DNA of 64,000 nucleotides, taken from the NCBI GenBank assembly GCA_011799875.1, contig CM022303.1:737286939-737350938 (forward strand). The letters are read 5' to 3'. The notes beneath the pieces were generated by a model. That model was given only the letters and a program-made list of their open reading frames with translations, had not been told where the DNA came from and did no database searches. Both the position numbers and the translations under genes were made by a program. This stretch comes from Thinopyrum elongatum (taxonomy: Eukaryota > Streptophyta > Magnoliopsida > Poales > Poaceae). This document shows, piece after piece, positions 1 to 11,471 of the stretch (position 1 is the stretch's first letter; each line of letters begins with the position of its first letter).

Positions 1-325
1 CATACACCTCTTCTGAAGGTCTGTATATCCTATAGTAGGGTGATGGTTGCAGCCATGGTGTGAATGGAGGTGCAACAGGTACTTTGCAGATTTGCTTCAG
101 ATCACAGAATCTTGGGTTGATAGAGTGCTTGTCTTTAGTTTTTGTTTTGACTTTGTGACACTTGCTATCTATGGAGGAAACAATGTAATATTGATGAAAC
201 TATGTATATGTATGGATGAAACTTGCTACTATTGGTAACATGTGTTGGATATGTGTTCACGGATATGTGTTGGATATATATGTGTTCATGACTATTGGTA
301 ATATGTGTTGGATATGTTATATTGG

Positions 326-329
<4 letters not shown>

Positions 330-421
<92 letters not shown>
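330..421. repeat. Compound (TA)n-(GT)n microsatellite
   Basis: About 29 uninterrupted TA units (330-387) followed by about 16 GT units (389-421). Apparent open frames across this tract are repeat translations, not genes. Confidence 0.97.
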
Positions 422-423
<2 letters not shown>

Positions 424-480
424 AATTTCTGTGAAAATGAATTGATATAACAAAAAACAGAAAAAACAGGGGCTATATAG

Positions 481-784
481 CCACTTTGCCATCTGCTAGC
501 AGATGGCAAAGAGGTTTGCCGTCTGTCAGCAGACGGCAAAGTTGCCACATAGCAGCAGCCTGTGCAACCTGGGCTGGCCTATTTGGCCTCTTTGCCGTCT
601 GCTAGCAGACGGCAAAGAGCTTGCAAGTTTGCCGTCTGCTAGCGGACGGCAAAGTGACCTTTGCCGGCAGCTGTTCAGCCGGAGTGTTGGCCATCTGCTG
701 GCAGACGGCAAAGGCTTTACCGTCCGCCAAGTATGCCTTTGCCGTCTGCTATGGCAGACGGCAAAGCAGCTGATTCCAGTAGTG
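481..784. repeat. CACTA subterminal repeats, TTTGCCGTCTGC type
   Basis: At least six palindromic units of the form TTTGCCGTCTGC...GCAGACGGCAAAG occur between 481 and 768, each with a short central loop and point differences. In CACTA elements such arrays are the binding sites of the TNPA-type protein. The same motif family appears at 11490-11760 in CACTA C, so A and C belong to one family. Confidence 0.88.
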
Positions 785-1193
785 TCTCTTTTTCACTTTC
801 GCAGTTTCTCTTTGCATCAGCAATGGCCCGACCAAGATCATCAGCGGGCTCATCTGATGCCTTTTCTTCAGCTGCCCCCATTGTAGTACCATCATATTCA
901 GGGAACCTAGGATAGTTGTCATCATCCTTTTCTTCTTCATTGTCTTCCATTATAACCCCTCTTTCTCCATGCTTGGTCCAACAGTTATAGCCGGACATGA
1001 AACCGGACTGAAGCAGGTGGCTGTGAAGGATTTTTGAGGTAGAGTAATCCTTATCATTCTTACAGACACCACATGAACAACACATAAAACCATTCCGCTT
1101 GTTTGCCTCAGCCACAAGCAGAAAATTATGCACGCCATTAATGAACTCGGGAGAGCGTCGGTCATCGTACATCCATTTCCGGCTCATCTTCAT
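785..1193 (-). pseudogene. CACTA TNP2 transposase, N-terminal fragment
   Basis: On the minus strand this encodes the N-terminal transposase-associated domain of plant CACTA transposases: a start at MKMSRKWMYDDRRSPEF, the segment NGVHNFL, the cysteine cluster MCCSCGVC, then HLLQSGFMSGYNCW. An acidic linker (NEEEKDDD) and the DDLGRAIADAKR stretch follow. The frame is open but runs straight into CACTA A, so its last residues are translated from the inserted element's end. Only about 135 codons of a protein normally near 1000 residues remain. The chosen start is the methionine at 1193; an upstream methionine at 1235 is in frame but precedes the conserved start. Copy 2 has the same start at 50408. 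Confidence 0.88.
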
Positions 1194-1275
1194 TACACAA
1201 CATCGAAGTGACCAAATTAAAACAAGTTCATACATAAAGTTGATACATACTTCTTATAAAACAACATACAACTAT

Positions 1276-1581
1276 CTAACTAAAGCATTTAAATGCAACA
1301 ACAAATGCGATAAAAATCGCAACTAAGGTAATAATTGATCCAATAGCATAATGATACCAAGCCTCTTTATTAATGGCATATTTTATAATCTTTCTAATCT
1401 TCAAGCGCATTGCATCGATCTTGATCTTGTGATCATCAATGACATCAGCAACATACAACTCCAATTTCATCTTCTCTTCTTCAATTCTTTTCAATTTTTC
1501 TTTCAAATAATCATTTTCTTTTTCAACTAAATTTAACTTCTCGACAAGAGGGTCGGTTGCAATTTCCGGTTCACATACCTC
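1276..1581 (-). CDS. Small CACTA-associated coiled-coil protein with C-terminal membrane segment (last exon)
   Basis: A minus-strand exon of 101 codons plus stop, opening after a plausible splice acceptor (TATCTAG, exon begins at 1581). The product starts EVCEPEIATDPLVEKL and continues with a heptad-like charged stretch (KENDYLKEKLKRIEEEKMKLE). A basic segment with DDHKIK follows, and it ends with a hydrophobic run (GSIITLVAIFIAFVVAF) that would suit a tail anchor. The upstream exon or exons are not resolved; the GC-rich leader exon near 1830-1900 is a candidate. It lies 83 bases before the TNP2 start on the same strand, so it probably shares the TNP2 promoter. Copy 2 (50478-50783) keeps the protein but has a stop, so this frame looks like a real, formerly selected CACTA protein. 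Function unknown. Confidence 0.6.
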   Translation of the reverse strand, partial: EVCEPEIATDPLVEKLNLVEKENDYLKEKLKRIEEEKMKLELYVADVIDDHKIKIDAMRLKIRKIIKYAINKEAWYHYAIGSIITLVAIFIAFVVAFKCFS

Positions 1582-2201
1582 CTAGATAAAAATATCTATG
1601 TCAACTTGATGGGCATAATTGTCATAAACATGAAATGAAACAAATAGTAATAAAAGATTATATACAACATCCGAATCATAAACCTGACAAGGGCCGACGG
1701 GGATGGATATCAAAACCATGGAACTATATATAACAAACAATCATACAAGTAAGAAACTTATGCAAGTAACTATCTAAATCATACAAATAATTTTTTTTAC
1801 AAAAAGGATAAGAACAAGAGGCTCACCAAGGTGGTGCCGGTGACGGGACGGCGCTGGCGATCGACGGCGGTGAGGACGGGGATGGGAAGGGCACTAAGTT
1901 AACAACACCTACACATATGCAAACTAAGAAGTTAATTTGACCTCAAATTACACATAAATCAAGTAAACTCCCACATAATTACTCCCAAACTAAAACACAC
2001 AAATCACTATACTTATAGAGCATGAAACGAGCTAAACAAGCAATGAGAGATGAAAGGATGAAGTTCCTGACCTTTTAGAACCCTTGGATAGATGGGGTGC
2101 CTCCAATCTTGACAAATCTTGGCAAAAATGGAGGATGAACTCGACCTTGGGGACGGAAACAGAGAGGAGAGAAAGCTTGGACTCGGGCTGGACAAAGCAG
2201 C

Positions 2202-2210
2202 TTTATATAG
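2202..2210 (-). promoter_or_regulatory. TATA box of CACTA B transposase unit (copy 1)
   Basis: CTATATAAA on the minus strand, just inside the subterminal repeats and pointing toward the small ORF and TNP2. The same motif is at 51404-51412 in copy 2. It is followed by a leader exon with a candidate donor (AAAAGGTCAGG, near 2072). Confidence 0.6.
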
Positions 2211-2236
2211 GGAAGACTTTAGTCCCGGTTGGTTAT

Positions 2237-3737
2237 TGTAAGTGCATCTAGTGCCCCTTAGTGATTTTGGTGTATTGAAGACTTATAGGTTAAGGGACTA
2301 ATGTGTTTGTGAGTGTACATAGGTCTATAAGTCTATGAGGAGTTTGTTATTTACGATGAATGTCGACCCCTAAAAATGAATGTCTTCAACTGAAGACTTT
2401 GGTTTTCTTGAAGACTTTGAAAGTGAAGAAATTGGTGTGACCCTGAAGACTTGATATTCATGCGAGGATTATGAAGCGTGAAGACTTTTGTTTTCGTAGT
2501 TTCATTTTCTTCTTCTTGAGTCATAGGAAACACCGTACTGTTAAAGGGGGTCGAGGTAAAACTAAGGAAAAGTTTCCAAGTGATGCTCAACTCAAAATGC
2601 TACACCTACCCAATCCTTTCGAGTGAAGCCATTGGAAATCTCATACAGTTTAGTCAAGTTCTTTAGTGACAGAGATGAAGTTCTTCTGTTCTCTGAGGAA
2701 TTTGTTCTGACTGAGGAGTTAGGAATTCGCCAGTGCGGATTGCATACAAGTGAGGAACATGATAGCCCTGAGGAATTTGATACTCAAATATCCGACCGTT
2801 GCTGTGCTGCGCGCCAGCTGTCCAAATATCCTACCCACCTAACGGTCATATCATTGAAGGCCATTTATGTCTTATCATGTCGGGCTGCTCCCTAGGCTAT
2901 AAATAGCCGCCCCCTACAACCACTAGCTGGTTGGCTGCTCCAAGAGATAGATTGACACTAGTCATTTAGAGCATCCCATCCTCCGAGGACTTTGAGCGAA
3001 AATCATCAAGTGAGGAAAAACCCAAAAACCCAAACACCTACAAACCCAAAGTGATTGAGCATCACTGAAGAGATTGTTCCTGTGTGGAACCGATGCTTGT
3101 TACCTTTGAGGACTGTGCATCCTCCAGACGGTTAGACGTCATGGTCTAGAGCATCCAAGAGGAAATTGTGGATTGCCGAGTGACCGAGAATGTGAAGGTT
3201 TGGAAGTCACCTGAAGACTTACCACAAGTGATTGGGCGAGGTCTGTGTGACCTTAGCTCAAGGAGAATACGGTGAGGACTGTGTGTCCGGGACTGTGTGT
3301 CCTCAGGTTTAAATACCTAGCCGCTCTAACCAGACGTACAACTGTCACATCAGTTGGAACTGGTCTACCAAATCATTGTCTTCACCGAGCTACTGGTTCT
3401 ATTTCCTCAACCCTTTCATTTCCTCGCATACTTGCTATGTATTTGATCATTACTGTTTGAAGACTTTGTCTGAAGACTTTCTCAATTTCCTTAGTTCAAT
3501 TTCTTCAGTCAGTTTGTCTTCAGCCTGCTTATCCTGTGTTTACGCTACTCGTACTCTATGCTTGTTTTCATTTCATCATGATGACTGTGCTACTGCTCTG
3601 TTATGCTTGCATCTGAGCACTTATTCCACTGCTAAGTAGTTCGTTGCTTAGGAATTTCCTCACCTTGAAATTCCTCAGTGACGAATTTGTAAAAATCGCC
3701 TATTCACCCCCCCTCTAGTCGATATAACGCACTTTCA
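2237..3737 (+). mobile_element. Solo LTR (Copia-type), 1501 bp, target duplication GTTAT
   Basis: Starts TGTAAGTGC and ends GCACTTTCA, a TG...CA pair with near-inverted ends, flanked on both sides by GTTAT (2232-2236 and 3738-3742). Removing it restores the sequence seen in copy 2 at 51430-51440. There is no internal region and no second LTR, so it is a recombinational remnant. It contains a good promoter (CTATAAATAG, 2897-2906). It is related in design to the LTRs at 31891-33385 and 61860-63314. Short open frames inside it are not genes. Confidence 0.92.
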
Positions 3738-3742
3738 GTTAT

Positions 3743-4012
3743 ACCAACCGGGACTAAATGTCTATCTTTAGTCCTGGTGGGTGATACCAACCGGGACTAA
3801 AGGGGCTCGCAGGGGCCCCAGCCTGCCGCAACCCCTTTAGTCCCGGTTGGTATCACCAACCGGTACTAGAGGTCCCATTTGGACCGGGACTAATCCTGGC
3901 CGTGGCCCCGTCCGCTCCTAGCCGTTGGAACCGGGACTAATGCTGACATTAGTCCGGGGCCCAAACCCGCCGGGACTAGTGCTCCAGATGAAAGGTCCAT
4001 TTTCCACTAGTG
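3743..4012. repeat. CACTA B subterminal repeats and right terminus (copy 1)
   Basis: Several inverted copies of TTTAGTCCCGGTTGG / CCAACCGGGACTAAA end with ...CCACTAGTG. They match 51435-51709 almost base for base. The first repeats of the array lie before the solo LTR (2218-2236). Confidence 0.88.
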
Positions 4013-4015
4013 CAA

Positions 4016-4465
4016 ACTACTCGCTCTATGATGAGCTGAAGAGAAATTGGTGGCTATGTTCAAGTAATTGCTATGTTGAACTTGTTCTATTTGCTATGTT
4101 GAACTATTAAACTATTTGCTATCTTGGATTTGTTGATTTATATCGATGTGTGATGTATTTTTGATTTGCTAAGGTTTACCATCCTACCGCCAGGCACCTA
4201 CTACACATAGGTTTGAAATTTGGTCGGTAAGGATTACCATCCTACCGCCAGGGTCCTTGGCGGTAGGTGCCTTTTCCACGTCAGCGGCCGCAAAAGGCCG
4301 TCAGAGGCCTGCCGTTAGCCTACTGCTGGGGGGCCTGGTGGTAGGCTGTGTAGGGCTACCGTCAGGGATGGTGGCAGTAGCAAAAGGGTCAGATCCCGAA
4401 ATTATTTGAAACGGGGTCGGATCCGGATAAAGTTTGACCAAAGGGTCAGAACACCAAATTTTGCC
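4016..4465 (+). mobile_element. Mutator-like element, 3' end (copy 1)
   Basis: Same sequence as 51713-52186, the end of the Mutator-like element that hosts CACTA B. It contains palindromic CCTACCGCCAGG subterminal motifs (about 4185-4370). The terminal part (about 4375-4465, ending TTTTGCC) is an imperfect inverted match to the left terminus at 34991-35080. No coding capacity. The rest of this element copy should lie left of the window. Confidence 0.75.
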
Positions 4466-5714
4466 GGAAAGAGCTGTGCATGCAGAGTGGTGGACCCAGA
4501 GGCGACAGAAGAGACAATAGCTGCAGCCTAGAAGCAACCAGTGACACATGACTTCACAACCCCTCTCTCACTCACGGTCACGGGATGGTATACCTGAATA
4601 TAGAAAGGACAACCTACAGGAGTCTAACCTGATACTAATACAGTCTGACATGGCTTCCGCCATCACATGCATGCATAGCTAGAAACCAACATGTCGAACA
4701 CTGCTTGTGATCATTATTTGGCAAAACAATCAATGCGAGACATACTCCATGCAATAATCTAAATTTAATTTTTTCTAAAATAAATCTCTTGCGGCAATTT
4801 ATCAAAAAAAGAAATAGAAGAAATGTCATGAGGTACCTTGACAGCTCCTCAACATGAACAGCAGTAGCAGTAGCAGCGCTGTTACTGCATGATTTAGTAA
4901 CATGGATGGTGTCTATTCTAGAAATAAAAATAATAAAAATACTACAGTGGATGATCTGCGAGTGTGGCCTTTAAATTCCAATAGCAATGAGGGTGAGACC
5001 CTCACTTCACTTGCTCCTCACCTCTCCCTTCTCTTCCTCTCCCTCTGCAGCAAATCTCTGCAGGCTCCCTCGTCCGGCAGCCAATGGTGCCGCCGGGGTT
5101 GCCGCCGCGCAAAGATGGTCGTCATCGTCAAGGTGCAAGGGGAGCAATAGGTGATGGATCGACGGGTTAGCTGATTCGCCGGAGTTGTGTGCAACTGTGC
5201 ATGCATGTAGGCAAGTCTAACGCTTCGCTGTTGTGTTGGTTCGTTCGGTTGGTTGTTTGTAACCACATTTCATTTCTCGCGCCGTATGTACGTGTTCTTG
5301 GGATTAAAATCTCTCAGTACCAATATTACCATGCTAGCTATGAATGCCAGAGTTACCATTTTTATGTTTGAATCCAGCAACTTTCCACATCATTGCCTCA
5401 TTTCAAGGCATTTTCCCTTCTGTTTCAGAACTCGTAGAGCTAGCTAGAGTGAAACTCGTAGACCCAAATATATGTCTAGCCTCTGTAAAAAAAAAGTGTA
5501 TGTGTCGCCAGATGGATCCGTGGCGCTTCGTCTGCTAGGACGTTCGTTCGCACGATTGCATACATCCAGCCAACTCGATCATTTATTTATCTCTTATGGT
5601 TTCTTTGAAACGACCGCGGATGCCGTAAATACATATTCTCAAACTACGACACCGGCACTGAGTGAATTTTTTCCCGGGAAAACGAGTTCATCCGGTGTCG
5701 AACAGCTACGGCTT
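4466..5714. repeat. Z unit, copy 1 (uncharacterised, non-coding)
   Basis: A 1.25-kb sequence that recurs at 52187-53433, and in part at 22525-23376. I see no long open frame shared by all copies. It contains a short GC-rich pyrimidine stretch near 5010-5150. Its nature is unknown: it could be the old single-copy ground sequence or part of an unrecognised element. Confidence 0.65.
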
Positions 5715-5923
5715 CGGCTTGTCAATAGTACTATTAATCAGCACCACCACCCGGTATGTGTTGGGTCAATGAAGCATTAGTAATGGGTAGATGCCCATGT
5801 AGGCACGCTAATCTGGGGAGCCACAATTGCTGGCTCACAATTGGGAGTGGCAACAAATGGAGCAACGAGGTGGGTGGAGCAGTAGGCCTCCACTGCCTGG
5901 GTGTCTGGTTGGTCCGTCGTCAT
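5715..5923. repeat. X unit 1 (about 210 bp)
   Basis: Begins GGCTTGTCAATAGTACTATT and ends at the CCGTCGTCAT that abuts the LTR. The same unit occurs at 10268, 12768, 53434 and 58156, each time with different sequence upstream but the same left boundary. Four of the five copies run directly into an LTR; the one at 12768 runs into Y instead. No coding capacity. Confidence 0.8.
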
Positions 5924-7483
5924 TGCTACTTGTGAGCTGTGTTGGGATTTTCCCCGAAGAGGAGAGGAGATGCAGTACAATACATATAAGTATTTCCCTC
6001 AGTTAAGAACCAAGATTATCAATCTAGTAGAAGAACCACACGAATCCTAGTGAACGGCACCTGCACACACAAAAGCAAATACTTGCACCCAACGTGAGCA
6101 AGAGGGTTGTCAATCCCCTTGAACTCGTTACTTGCAAGAATTAAATCTTGTATAGGTAGATGGATAAATTGCAAAACAAAAAGAAAGTAAATAAATTGCA
6201 GCAAGGTAGTTTTAGTTTTTAATATATGATTAATGTAGACCAGGGGCCGTAGTTTTAACTAGAGGCTTCTCTCTCGAACACATAGCATACGGTGGGTAAA
6301 CAAATTATTGTTGAGCAATTGATAGAAAGCACATAATTATGACGTATTCATGGCAATGATCACATTTATAGGCATCACGTCCGTGAAAAGTAGACCGACT
6401 CCTGCCTGCATCTACTACTATTACTCCACCAATCGACCGCTATCCAGCATGCATCTATGGTATTAAGTTCATGACAAACGGAGTAACGGTTTAAGCAAGA
6501 TGAAATAATGTAGACAAAGTAAACCCAATAAATATGAATTAACCCCATCATTTTATCCTTAGTAGTAACAATACAATATGTGTCTTGTCCTCTACTCTCA
6601 CTGGGATATAGAGCACCACAAGATTAAACCCACTACAAAGCAAATCTCCCACTGAAGATAAATAAATCTAGTTATCCAAACTAAATGGATAGATTGGAGA
6701 GAAATACAAACCTATTATATTCATGCATAATAAAGTCCCGAAAAGACTCAATTACTTTCAATGAATAATCTGATCATAAATCCACAATTCATCGTATCCC
6801 AACAAACACACCGCAAAAGAAGATTGCATCGGATAGAACTCCATGAAGATCATGGAGCACATGGTATTGAAGATCAATGAGAGAGAAGAAGCCATCTAGG
6901 AACTGGCTACGGACCCGTATGTCTATGGTGAACTACTCACGCATCATTGAAAGGCAGCAAGGATGATGTAGAAGCCATCCGTGATCGATTCCCCCTCCGG
7001 CAGAGTACCGAAAGAGGACTCCTGATGGGATCGAAGAAGAACAGAAACTTGCGGTGGCGGAAAAAGTGTTTCGGGTTGATCTCTGTTGGTTTCCTAATAT
7101 TAGAGAATTTATAGAAGCGAAATTAGGTCAGACGGAGCCACGTGGGGCCCACAAGGTAACAGGGCGCGCCCTATACCCCTGGGCGCGCCCTGTTTCCTTG
7201 TCGTCTCCTCGTTTGTCCTCTCGTTTCCTCCCGAAGCTTCTAGGGTCTCTTTTGTCTAGGAAAAAATCATCAAAAAGTTTCATAGCATTTGGACTTCGTT
7301 TGGTATAGATTTTCTAGAAAACCAAAAACAAGCAGAAAACAGCAACTGGCACTAGGCACTGGGTTCATATGTTAGTTCCCAAAAATGATGTAAAATAGCA
7401 TAAAAATGCATATAAAGTATCCAAGATTGATAATATAATAGCACGAAACAATCAAAAATTATAGATACATTGAAGACGTATCA
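5924..7483 (-). mobile_element. LTR of a Gypsy-type retrotransposon (3' LTR, minus orientation)
   Basis: 1560 bp, running TGCTACTTG...GACGTATCA on the plus strand. On the minus strand it begins TGATACGTC. The adjoining internal sequence supplies a purine-rich tract (AAGCTTGGGGATGC) immediately before it, as expected for a polypurine tract beside a 3' LTR. This LTR type is very common in Triticeae intergenic DNA; I do not assign a family name. Matching LTRs are at 10475-11471 (cut), 53643-55183 and 58363-59915. Confidence 0.83.
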
Positions 7484-10267
7484 GCATCCCCAAGCTTAAT
7501 TCCTGCTCGTCCTCGAGTAGGTAAATGATAAAAACAGAATTTTTGATGTTGAATGCTACCTACCTTGTTTATCATGTAATCTCTTTTGGGTATAAATATT
7601 GAGAAACGATGAAATAACAATATCAACATAATAATATCCATGAATATAAGAAGCATAGTCTTTACTTTTTCAAAATATACAATCCTTAATGAATGTTATC
7701 CCCACTTATTTTATCATGTTAACATGGCATGACTCCGCCTTCGCCGCAAAAATATAAATCATGACACCTCGGTGTTAAACCAAGCAATTGTATCATACTT
7801 CTAACGCGCTTCAGCATTTTCAACTACCACGCAATACATGAGCATGAGCCATGGACATAGCACTAGGTGGAATAGAATGCGGTGGTAGGGATCAAATAGG
7901 AGGATTCAAAAAGGAAGAAAGTCTCGCATCAACTCGGCGGATCAACGGGCTATGGAGATGCCCAGCAATCGATATCAATGCGAGGAGTAGGGATTGCCAT
8001 GCAGCGGATGCACTAAGAGCTATAAGTGTATGAAAGCTTAGCTAAAACTAAGTGGGTGTGCATCCAACTCGCTTGCTCATGAAGACCTCGGGCATTTGAG
8101 GAAGCCCGTCATCGGAATATACAAGCCAAGTTCTGTAACAAAAAATTCCCACTAGTATATGAAAGTGATAACTCAGGAGACTCTCTATATGAAGAACATG
8201 GTGCTCCTCTGAAGCACAAGTGTGGTAAAAGGATAGTAACATTGCCCCTTCTCTCTTTTTCTTCCTTTTTTCTCTTTTTTCTCTTTTTTTCTTTGTGCTC
8301 TTTTTGGTCTCCCTTTTTTCGTCCAGAGTGTCATCCCGACTTGTGGGGGCATCACAGTCTCCATCATGCTTTCCTCACTGGGACAATGCTCTAATAATGA
8401 TGAGCATCACACTTTTATTTACCTATAACTCGATATTACAACTCGATAAAACCACTACAAAATGACACTATATGAATGCCTCTGGCAGTGTACCAGGATG
8501 TGCACTGATCTAGCGTAACATGTATAACAATGATGAATGATGGCTGTGCCACAAATATAATGTCAGCTCTATATGATCATGCAAAGCAATATGACTATGA
8601 ACACACAAGTCATGTGACGGAACGGTGGAAGTTGCATGGCAATATATCTCGGAATGGCTATGGAAATGCCATAATAGGTAGGTATGGTGGCTGTTTTGAG
8701 GACGAGATAATGAGGATTATGTGTGACAGAGCGTATCATATCACGGGGTTTGGATGCATCGGCAAAATTTGCACCAACTCTCGAGGTGAGAAAGGACATA
8801 GCACATTACCGGAGAGGTTAGCAAATTGCGGAAGGATAGGAGTGCGTATAATCCATGGACTCACATTAGTCATAAAGAACACACATACTTATTGTGAAAG
8901 CCTATTATCCCTCAAAACAAAGTACTACTCGCATGCTCCTAGGGAGGAGGTTGGTAGGAGTTAACCATCGCGCGCCCCCGATTATAACAGCACAGAAGGA
9001 TTTCAATCAGACCTAAGAATGCTCGGACTTCCCCACCATTCCATGACCAACACTTAGATGAGAAGTTTATAACAAGCTTTAATACTGATATTTCTACTAA
9101 CCAACGATCATGAAACAATATCCTTTCATATTACGATAGGAATATAATTAAACCATATGTTTCATATTTAGCGATCTACATGAAAGTTTTTATTATATAC
9201 CCCTTGAATACCTATCCTTTTTGGACTAGTCTTATAACACGTGCATATTGCCAACTACTAATTAAAGACTCTCAAAATGATTTAAGTGAAGCATGAAAGT
9301 GTAACTATTTCTATAAAATATAACCACCGCCGTGCTCTAACAAGTATAAGTGAAGCACAAGAGCAACTGTCTAGCTCAAAAGATATAAGTGAAGCACATA
9401 GAGTATTCTAACAAATCACGATAAATGCGTGTCCCTCTCAAAAAGGTGTGTCCAGCAAACAATGATTGTGGCAAACTAAAAGCAAAAGAAAACTATGGCA
9501 CAAGACGCTCCAAATAAAACTCATACCATGTGATGAATAAAAATATAGCTACAAATAACATACCGATAGATTATAAACGAAAGAGGGGTTGCCATCCGGG
9601 GCATCCCCAAGCTTAGACACTTGGGTCTTCCTTGAATATTACCTTGGGATGCCTTGGGCATACCCAAGCTTAGGGTCTTTCCACTCCTTATTCCTTCATC
9701 CATTGTGATCTCACTCAAAACTTGAAAACTTCAGCATACAAAACTCAACAGAAACCTCGTGAGATCCATTAGTATAATAGACAAATCATAAACTTTGGGT
9801 ACTGTTATAAACTCCTTCATAATTTATTCTTGCATAATACCTACTGTATTCTAACTTCTCCATGACTTATACCCCCCGATATAAACCATAGCATCATTAA
9901 AACAAGCACACTACGCAATAAAAACAGAATCTGTCTAAAACAGAACAGTCTGTAATGATCTGAACAAAAATCATACTTCTGTAACTCTAAAAATCCTGAA
10001 AAATTAGGAAATCATGTGAAATTTGTGTAAACACACACAAACGGAAAAAAAAAGCAAAAAATTAAGATAACTATTGGGTTGTCTCCCAACAAGCGCTATT
10101 GTTTTAAGCCCCTAGCTAGGCGTAAGGCAATGTTTCAAGTATTGTCATCCTTCATTTCCTTATTGCTTTTTTTATCACGGGATGTAGGAGCATTTTTAGT
10201 GAAACACCCACCTACTTTACTTTCCTTACTCTCATTCATCATACGCAAACGGTCAAAAAATTCTTTT
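7484..10267 (-). mobile_element. Internal region of the same Gypsy-type element, non-coding 3' part only
   Basis: Continues from the LTR on the minus strand. The sequence is AT-rich and lacks any gag, protease, reverse transcriptase or integrase motif, so only the long untranslated region upstream of the 3' LTR is present. It stops abruptly at 10267, where an X unit begins. The longest open frame (8530-8964, plus strand) is antisense to the element and has no recognisable domain; its copy at 56223 is shorter. Compared with copy 2, about 190 bases are missing near 10030. Confidence 0.75.
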
Positions 10268-10474
10268 TTGGCTTGTCAATACTATTAATCAGCACCCCCA
10301 TCCGGTACGTGTTGGGTCGATGAAGCATCGGTAATGGGAAGATGCCCATGGTGGGATGGTAATCTAGGGTGCCACAAGTGCTGGCTCACAATTGGGTGTG
10401 GCAAAAAATGGAGCAACGAGGTGGGTGGAGCAGTAGGCCTCCGCTGACTAGGTGTCTGGGTGGGCCGTCGTTGT
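10268..10474. repeat. X unit 2
   Basis: Second copy of the X unit, joined on its left to truncated LTR-element internal sequence and on its right to another LTR. Confidence 0.78.
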
Positions 10475-11471
10475 TGCTACTTGTGAGCTACGTTGGGATT
10501 TTCCCCGAAGAGGAGGGGAGATGCAGTACAGTAGAGATAAGTATTTCCCTCAGTTAAGAACCAAGGTTATCAATCCAGTAGGAGAACCACACAGACCCTA
10601 GTGAACAGCACCTGCACACACAAAAGCAAATACTTGCACCCAACGTGAGCAAGAGGGTTGTCAATCCCCTTGAACTCATTACTTGCAAGGATTAAATCTT
10701 GTATAGGTAGATGGATAAATTGCAAAACAAAAGGAAAGTAAAAAAATTGCAGCAAGGCAATTTTGGTTTTTAATAAATGATTAAAGTAGACCCGGGGGCC
10801 GTAGTTTTCACTAGAGGCTTCTCTCTCGAACACATAGCATATGGTGGGTAAACAAATTACTGTTGGTCAATTGATAGAAAAGCGCATAATTATGACATAT
10901 TCATGGCAATTATCACATATATAGGCATCATGTCCGTGACAAGTAGACCGACACCTGCTTGCATCTACTACTATTACTCCACCAATCGACCGCTATCCAG
11001 CATGCATCTATGGTATTAAGTTCATGACAAACAGAGTAACACTTTAAGCAAGATGACATGATGTAGACAAAGTAAACCCAATCAATATGAATAACCCCGT
11101 TATTTTATCCTTAGTAGCAACAATACAATATGTGTCTTGTCCCCTACTGTCACCGGGATATAGAGCCCCATAAGATTGAACGCACTATAAAGAACCTCTC
11201 CCACTGAAGATAAATCAATCTAGTTGGCCAAACTAAACGGATAGATCGAAGAGAAATACAAAGCTATTATAATCATGCATAATAAAGTTCAGAAAAGACT
11301 CAATTACTTTCAATGAATAATCTGATCATAAATCCACAATTCATCGGTTCCCAACAAACACACCGCAAAAGAAGATTACATCGGATAGAACTCCATGAAG
11401 ATCATGGAGCACATGGTATGGAAGATCAAAGAGAGAGAAGAAGCCATCTAGCTAGTGGCTACGGAGCCGTA
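10475..11471 (-). mobile_element. Second LTR of the same type, truncated by CACTA C
   Basis: Matches the first 997 bases of LTR 58363-59915, then is interrupted at 11471, where the CACTA C terminus starts. The remaining 550 bases of the LTR are not found on the other side of CACTA C. Confidence 0.82.

Larger units (their letters stand above)
1..784. mobile_element. CACTA transposon A, right terminal part (continues left of window)
   Basis: The right edge is the inverted terminal motif TTCCAGTAGTG ending at 784, which reads CACTACTGGAA on the other strand, the signature end of CACTA (En/Spm) elements. It is preceded by about 300 bases of subterminal repeats built on TTTGCCGTCTGC. The other end is not in the window. 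Positions 1-330 are non-coding and look like the AT-rich 3' flank inside such an element. The insertion cuts the transposase of CACTA B (copy 1) exactly where the second copy (from 50001) runs on uninterrupted. The three bases after the end are TCT, a possible target duplication whose partner would lie off the left edge. Confidence 0.8.
785..4012 (-). mobile_element. CACTA transposon B, copy 1 (transposase-proximal end only)
   Basis: The right terminus ...CCACTAGTG ends at 4012 and is followed by CAA. The complete copy (39863-51709) has the same terminus and the same CAA plus flank. Genes are on the minus strand. Present here are the TNP2 N-terminal exon, the small coiled-coil ORF, a GC-rich leader exon near 1830-1900 (donor GTGAGC on the minus strand), a TATA box at 2202-2210 and the subterminal array of TTTAGTCCCGGTT motifs. 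The left part of the element is cut off by CACTA A at 784. A solo LTR (2237-3737) sits inside the subterminal array. Confidence 0.9.

Noticed and set aside
5018..5266. 82-codon minus-strand frame in Z (also in the other Z copies)
   Set aside because: Length and ends differ among the three copies and it has no recognisable domain; a frame in a GC-rich patch.
8530..8964. 144-codon plus-strand ORF in the LTR-element internal region
   Set aside because: Antisense to the element, no domain, and its duplicate at 56223 is shortened by a stop. Differences between the copies are not biased to third positions by eye.
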